A program made the position numbers and the translations under genes. The notes beneath the pieces are model-generated. The model saw only the letters and a program-made list of their open reading frames with translations, ran no database searches and was not told where the DNA came from. Shown piece after piece: positions 40,038 to 44,784 of a stretch of 44,784 bases of DNA (position 1 is its first letter; every line of letters begins with the position of its first letter). The stretch is from Verrucomicrobiota bacterium (lineage in GTDB: Bacteria; Verrucomicrobiota; Verrucomicrobiia; Limisphaerales; UBA9464), in contig CANGKZ010000040.1 of the NCBI GenBank assembly GCA_947454705.1, forward strand, positions 1 through 44,784, written 5' to 3'.

Positions 40038-41555
40038 ATGCCTCCGGAATCGAATCCCGACCGCCGCCGGTTCCTCAAGCAACTGGCCGTCACCGCCACC
40101 GTGGCCGGATGCACCACCCGCCCCAGTTCCACCTCCACGGGATCGCCCACGCCCAATCGCATCGTGGTGGAAAACGCCCGTCCCGGAACCCTCGACTGGA
40201 AGCTGACCAAGACGGGTGTCGATCCGGCCACCAAGTGGCGTTGCCCCTGGATCGAGGGCTACTGCTCCCACACCTCAATCCGCGCCGGCGAGGAACTCAC
40301 CCTGTACGTCAGCACCAATCCGGCGTCGGCCTTTCGCGTCGAATTCTACCGGCTCGGCTACTACGGCGGCACGGGCGGACGCAAGGTGCACGAGATCCCC
40401 TCACTCCGCGGTGTGGTCCAGCCGGATCCCCCGATTGGCTCCAAACGCCGCCGCGATTGCGATTGGTCCCCATCGGCCACACTGCGCATTCCGAACGAGT
40501 GGTTGAGCGGGGTGTACCTCGGGAAACTCACCGCGGAACAGGGCGGCTGGCAAAGTTATGTGGTGTTCATCGTTCGGGACGACCGCCGGTCGGACGTCCT
40601 GTTCCAATGCAGCGACCACACCTGGCAGGCCTACAACCGCTGGCCCACGCAGTTCGCACTCTACGACGACGGCAAAGACTCCTGGTACTGGGGCGGCAAC
40701 GTCGAGGTGAGCTTCAACCGCCCTTACGGTCGCTACTGCCAGATCTTCGACGCCCCGCTCTCCCAGGGCTCGGGCGAATTTCTCCTTTGGGAGTTCCCCA
40801 TCGCCTTCTGGCTCGAACAGCAGGGGTATGACGTCACCTACATTTCCAATCGGGATACCCACCAGGATGCCGCGGGGCTCCGACGGTCCAAGCTGCTGCT
40901 CTCGGTCGGGCACGACGAATACTGGTCGATCGAAATGTTCCGCAACGTGCAGGCCGCGGTCGCCGCGGGCGTGAGTGTGGCCTTTCTTTCGGGCGACACC
41001 TGCTACGGCCGGATCGGACTGCATCCCGACGGACGCGGCCGTCCCGACCGCGTGTTCGAGCGCACCGGCGTGTTCGGTCCGCCCCATGGCACGCGCGATT
41101 TCGTGGCCATCAACACCCTCCCCCACGAGCGTCCGTACGCCAACGAGCTGATCGGCGCCCACAGCACCGGCGTGGTCACGGGCGGGGCCGACTGGGCCTG
41201 CGTGGCCCCGGAGCACTGGGTGTTCGAGGGCACGGGCATGAAGCACGGCGACGCTGTACCAGGATTGGTCGGCTGGGAATGGCACGGGGATCCCGCGCCG
41301 ATTCCCGGGCTGGAGATCGTGGCCAGCGGTCCCACGTTTGATGCACCGGGAAAACCAAACGGAGGCATGTTCACCGCCACGGTCTATCCCGGCCCGCGGA
41401 AGAATTTCGTGTTCAACGCCGCGACCATCTGGTGGGGCGATGGCCTGAGCGAGCCCCCCGGGTACATCCGTCCGAACGTTTACACCACGCCCCACGGCCC
41501 CGATCCGCGCATCCAGCAAATCACGCGCAACCTGCTGAAACGCGCCCTTGGCTGA
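40038..41555 (+). CDS. Tat-exported DMFase-beta-like protein (lipoprotein)
   Basis: 505 aa. The N-terminus has a twin-arginine signal, RRRFLKQLAVTATVAGC, whose VAGC also forms a lipobox, so a Tat-exported lipoprotein is likely. The mature chain matches the family of the large subunit C-terminal domain of N,N-dimethylformamidase: FRLGYYGG-type FYRLGYYGGTGG, FQCSDHTWQAYNRW, SVGHDEYWSIEMF, and a closing SGPTFDAPGKPNGGM. Most members are not proven amidases; the family often occurs as secreted proteins of unknown substrate. No small (alpha) subunit gene is nearby. The ATG at 40038 is the first to include the Tat motif. Confidence 0.85.
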   Translation: MPPESNPDRRRFLKQLAVTATVAGCTTRPSSTSTGSPTPNRIVVENARPGTLDWKLTKTGVDPATKWRCPWIEGYCSHTSIRAGEELTLYVSTNPASAFRVEFYRLGYYGGTGGRKVHEIPSLRGVVQPDPPIGSKRRRDCDWSPSATLRIPNEWLSGVYLGKLTAEQGGWQSYVVFIVRDDRRSDVLFQCSDHTWQAYNRWPTQFALYDDGKDSWYWGGNVEVSFNRPYGRYCQIFDAPLSQGSGEFLLWEFPIAFWLEQQGYDVTYISNRDTHQDAAGLRRSKLLLSVGHDEYWSIEMFRNVQAAVAAGVSVAFLSGDTCYGRIGLHPDGRGRPDRVFERTGVFGPPHGTRDFVAINTLPHERPYANELIGAHSTGVVTGGADWACVAPEHWVFEGTGMKHGDAVPGLVGWEWHGDPAPIPGLEIVASGPTFDAPGKPNGGMFTATVYPGPRKNFVFNAATIWWGDGLSEPPGYIRPNVYTTPHGPDPRIQQITRNLLKRALG

Positions 41556-41708
41556 GAAAACCCCGGCATCCCTGAGGTGATTCAAAATCGATACGCCTCT
41601 TAGGAGAAATGTAGGGGTGGCACCGCAATTTCGGATCGCGGAGGGAATCCCTTTCACCGATGGATGTAATCCCGGCCTAATCAGCACGGGTGGAACCGGC
41701 GCCCGATC

Positions 41709-44684
41709 ATGTCGCGATTTTCCACCCTTCTCGCCTCCGTTTTCGTCCTCGTCGCAGCCCTGCTGATTCATCACGCGCAGGGACAATCCAGCCCAAGCCT
41801 GCGGTCCCCGGAACGCCTGGGGGCCACCGGATGGAGGCTCGCTTGGTCCGCCGAATCAGGGCGCGCGTATCGTCTGGAGCGAACCTCCGATCTCCGCGAT
41901 GCCGACACGGTGTGGAAGGCGGTCACGACGGTCACCGCCACGAACGGACTCGTGACCGCCGAGGATTTGACCAAGGCCGGAAGCGAAGCGCGATTCTATC
42001 GCGTCATCGCCGTGCAGGATTCCGTTCCCCCAGTTCAATTCGTGCTCGGCACGGTGACTATCCGCACCGAGGCCGCCACCACGAACGGCACGCAGGTGCT
42101 GCTTTCGGGTTCGCTCAAGGTGGGCCAGTCCCAGATCGCCGCGCCGACTCCGGTCACGCTGGATCTGGTCACGCATCGACTTAGCGGATCCGGCACGGCC
42201 ACGGGCTCCGGCGGCGCGATTCTCAGCGGCACATTTGAGGCCGATCTCGATCAGGGACAGCTCCGGTTCAGCAACGATCCCGAGGCGTTCGCCCTCGGCG
42301 ACCTGCTGATCCTCGATCCCCGCACGCTCACGCTCGACCTGAACACGGGTTCCTTTTCCGGGGCTGGGTCGGTTTCGATCCGCCTGCCCGCGGCCGGCGG
42401 CCCGGCTCCAAACGGACCGCCGGTACCGTTTTCCAACGCCGTGCAATTGGACGGGGAATTCGAATCGTTTCCTCCTTCGGATCACATTCACTTCACCGGC
42501 ACCGCGGAGTATCGCGGCCTTTCGATGCAGGGAAGCGGCGATCTTCAGGCCAACGCAGGAACCTTCAGCCTGACCGGCCAGGCCCGGATTCCAGGACCCG
42601 ACGGCACGCAGTTTTTGTTGGAGCCCGCCTCTGTCGCGCTGAGCCGCGCCGAGGACGGGAGCGTCTCCTTCGGCGTTGAGGGGCAATCCGGTCTCACACC
42701 CGCGGGAGTCGGACGGTTGAGTGGATCGATGAACTTGAACGGGGCGATCTCCCTCGGATGGACCGGGCCTCTCGACCTTCAGGGAGTCCGGGTCGCGACC
42801 GCCTCGGTCCGGCTGGAACGACCCGGCACTGCCGGTGCGGTCGCCAGCTTGAAGCTCCAGGTGCAACTGTCGCTGCCGGCCACCTCTCCGCTGAGCCTGG
42901 GCGCGGAGCTGCGGACCGACGGCACGCTTTCGGCGCTGACCTCGTCCGACGCGATTCAATTCGGCGCGCTGAAGCTCAATCCGTCCGGTGCCCCAAATTT
43001 GAAACTGCCCGTGGTCACGCTGACCCGCTCCGAGGGCAATCGCCTTCAGCTGCGGGTCCAGGGCGAATTCCTCACCCCGGAAGCCTCGGGCGCCAAGCCG
43101 GTGACGGTGGATGGCGTGTGGGTCCTGATCGATACCGGCACCACTCCGCGGATTGAATCCCTGAACCTCACCAACGTCGTCCCGCTGGTGCAGCGGCCGC
43201 TGCCGAACGGACTGAAGCTCAACGACGCTTCTCTCCGGATTCACTACACCAACTCCGAGTTCCAGGCCCGGCTCGCGGGAAGCCTGGTGATCGCCGCCAC
43301 CACCAACCGCCCCATCACGCTGAACCTGGACTCAACGCTCTCCGTCAACCCGCAGGATCCGGAGGACGTGGGCTTCGACACCCTGTTCGGTGTTTCAAAG
43401 TTGAACCTCCACGACCGCGTGTATCTCGCCGATGCCCAGTTCCGCGTGAAGGTGGACAGCAAACCCGCGTTGGCTTCGCTCAAGCTGCTGAACGGTTCCG
43501 CCGGATTTTTTCCGAAGTTCCCCGCCACGAATCCGCCCGTGTTGCTTCAGCGGAGCGACTTCACCCTGTTCGCCGGCAACGTGGCGGCGTCGCTCCAGCT
43601 CTCCCCGCTGGGGGCGAGCATTGCGTTGACGAGTGGCTCGCTGCAGCTGCCGCTGCTGTTCACCAATCTGCCCGCCGGGTTGTGTCCCGGTGATTCCTCC
43701 GGGACGGGCATCGGGCTCGGACCGGATACCAGCGTCACCGTGGACATCGCCGGACCGCATGCGGAGGACCTCACGGTTCGCGCCACCGGTTCGCTCAACT
43801 TCACCAACATCACGGCGTTCCCTCAGATCCGCGGATTCGCCGCTGAACTCTGCCGCGCCTCGCTGGTGTTCAACCCCGGCGGACTCCCCTACCTCACCAA
43901 TCTTCAGGGCGCGGTCACCTTTCCCTTCCCCGAGGGCCAGACCAACCGGGTGGAACTGGTGAAGGGCGCGTGGGGTCTCGACGGGTATCCGACCGGAACC
44001 GTGGAACTGGTCAGCAACCTCCGTCTCTTCGACGATCACGGATTGAAGGTCACCCTGCTCGGACGCGGCGAGGGCAAGACGGAGTGCGACCGCGGCATGT
44101 CATTGACCGTGCTCCGCACCACGGATTCCCCGTTGCCCACGCTGATCATGACCGGTGCAACCGAGGTGGAACTGCCGGCGGACCTGGTCACCGAAGTCAG
44201 CGGAGATCGCGTTCGCAACGTCACCTGCACCACGCTCACCCTTCCCGGTCGCGAACCGCTGCGGCCGAATCTCGACATCAAGAGCACCCGATTCGCCGGC
44301 ACATTTCATCTCGGTGGAGCCAACGGCCTCCTCGTGACCAACGCATCGCTGACCGTCAACAATCTCGACAACCTCTTCGCCCCCACCGAGGCCGAACCTT
44401 TCCTGATACAAGTCGCCGGCACCTTTGCCATTCCCGACGGACCCGCCTTCACACTCAAGGATGCCAAGGTCACCTTGAAGGCCCCGGGAACCGCTCCCGC
44501 CTTCACCGTCGCGGGAGTGGGCTACAGCGAGAACGAATTCCGTCTCGCCCAGAAACTCCCGATCCGCATCAGCAACGCGACCTTCCTCTTCAAGGACCAG
44601 AACAAGCCACTCATCGACCTCTTCAAGCCCGCGAACCATTGGTGTCCGAAGCCGGTGACTAAAGGGAAGCGAGTAAAAGGCTGA
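41709..44684 (+). CDS. Large secreted protein of unknown function (991 aa)
   Basis: I do not recognise a family over most of this protein. The start has a signal peptide (LLASVFVLVAALLIHHAQG). Residues about 35-110 form a small Ig/FN3-like domain with GRAYRLERTSDL and FYRVIAV, common in exported proteins of Verrucomicrobia. The rest is Leu/Gly/Ser/Thr-rich beta sequence with repeated patterns of short strands (LSGSLKV, LSGTFEAD, FSGAGSVSIRLP, LTGQARIPGP), suggesting a beta-solenoid or lipid-binding elongated fold, perhaps like AsmA-type or autotransporter-like proteins. There is no membrane helix and no PEP-CTERM motif. It ends with a basic stretch (KGKRVKG). It is the last gene of the window. 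Confidence 0.8.
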   Translation: MSRFSTLLASVFVLVAALLIHHAQGQSSPSLRSPERLGATGWRLAWSAESGRAYRLERTSDLRDADTVWKAVTTVTATNGLVTAEDLTKAGSEARFYRVIAVQDSVPPVQFVLGTVTIRTEAATTNGTQVLLSGSLKVGQSQIAAPTPVTLDLVTHRLSGSGTATGSGGAILSGTFEADLDQGQLRFSNDPEAFALGDLLILDPRTLTLDLNTGSFSGAGSVSIRLPAAGGPAPNGPPVPFSNAVQLDGEFESFPPSDHIHFTGTAEYRGLSMQGSGDLQANAGTFSLTGQARIPGPDGTQFLLEPASVALSRAEDGSVSFGVEGQSGLTPAGVGRLSGSMNLNGAISLGWTGPLDLQGVRVATASVRLERPGTAGAVASLKLQVQLSLPATSPLSLGAELRTDGTLSALTSSDAIQFGALKLNPSGAPNLKLPVVTLTRSEGNRLQLRVQGEFLTPEASGAKPVTVDGVWVLIDTGTTPRIESLNLTNVVPLVQRPLPNGLKLNDASLRIHYTNSEFQARLAGSLVIAATTNRPITLNLDSTLSVNPQDPEDVGFDTLFGVSKLNLHDRVYLADAQFRVKVDSKPALASLKLLNGSAGFFPKFPATNPPVLLQRSDFTLFAGNVAASLQLSPLGASIALTSGSLQLPLLFTNLPAGLCPGDSSGTGIGLGPDTSVTVDIAGPHAEDLTVRATGSLNFTNITAFPQIRGFAAELCRASLVFNPGGLPYLTNLQGAVTFPFPEGQTNRVELVKGAWGLDGYPTGTVELVSNLRLFDDHGLKVTLLGRGEGKTECDRGMSLTVLRTTDSPLPTLIMTGATEVELPADLVTEVSGDRVRNVTCTTLTLPGREPLRPNLDIKSTRFAGTFHLGGANGLLVTNASLTVNNLDNLFAPTEAEPFLIQVAGTFAIPDGPAFTLKDAKVTLKAPGTAPAFTVAGVGYSENEFRLAQKLPIRISNATFLFKDQNKPLIDLFKPANHWCPKPVTKGKRVKG

Positions 44685-44784
44685 GACGGGGCACGGCGGC
44701 GGTTTCCGTGAGGTGTTCGCGGACTGCGTGCCTCAACCACCGAACGAACTTCACGGAGCGCTGGGTAGCCTTCCTGGTGTCGAG
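44685..44784. other. Downstream gap, no clear gene
   Basis: The final 100 bp carry no supported gene. A minus-strand frame runs into this zone but overlaps the 991-aa gene and has no recognisable content. Confidence 0.4.

Overview
The window is a GC-rich bacterial chromosome segment with about 31 protein genes on both strands and no rRNA, tRNA, CRISPR, phage or transposase gene that I could recognise. The gene content suggests a Verrucomicrobiota-like (PVC group) heterotroph: a tricorn-type protease, tandem HGSNAT/DUF5009 membrane acyltransferases, a PEP-CTERM-like secreted protein, sialidase and glycosidase-like secreted enzymes, futalosine-route menaquinone synthesis (MqnD), GTP-dependent PEP carboxykinase, and many dispersed palindromic intergenic repeats. 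This placement is inferred from content, not from a phylogeny.

Layout. 1-816 holds intergenic repeats. 817-9146 carries an SDR oxidoreductase, a small 56-aa reading frame followed by its own terminator, a DMT exporter, a PPK2 kinase, a repeat-filled gap, the mqnD and purN pair, a ceramide-glucosyltransferase-like GT and glnS. A bidirectional hairpin then faces the sigma-70 gene (9297-10520). 10701-15627 is a compact minus-strand operon: two HGSNAT-like membrane proteins, a solute-binding protein and an ABC ATPase, the last three joined by 4-bp overlaps or a 9-bp gap, with no permease gene. Next come a REC/degenerate-kinase protein, pckG, a divergent PQQ-propeller protein and a small LABN/zinc-ribbon membrane protein. 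21007-25287 is a minus-strand cluster (uxaC-like, dapA, dapB, folK and two small one-helix membrane proteins). A MnmD-like methyltransferase, a nested repeat cluster, ilvB and an M50 protease follow. 29817-44684 is mainly exported hydrolases and surface proteins: a transglutaminase-esterase fusion, a sialidase-glycosidase-like fusion, a PEP-CTERM-like propeller, a tricorn protease, a Tat lipoprotein of the DMFase-beta family and a 991-aa secreted protein of unknown function.

The most informative regulatory structure lies upstream of ilvB. A 23-codon frame carries consecutive Leu/Val codons and is followed by a perfect 10-bp terminator. Its distal codons can pair with the terminator's 5' arm, so this has the parts of a ribosome-mediated branched-chain amino-acid attenuator. 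The promoter-like sequence is placed so that the leader would be leaderless.

The second theme is non-coding: at least four families of short elements with terminal inverted repeats. Two families have copies of near-identical length (197/198 bp and 114/114 bp), and at one site one family is nested inside another. They occupy all the long gaps in the window.
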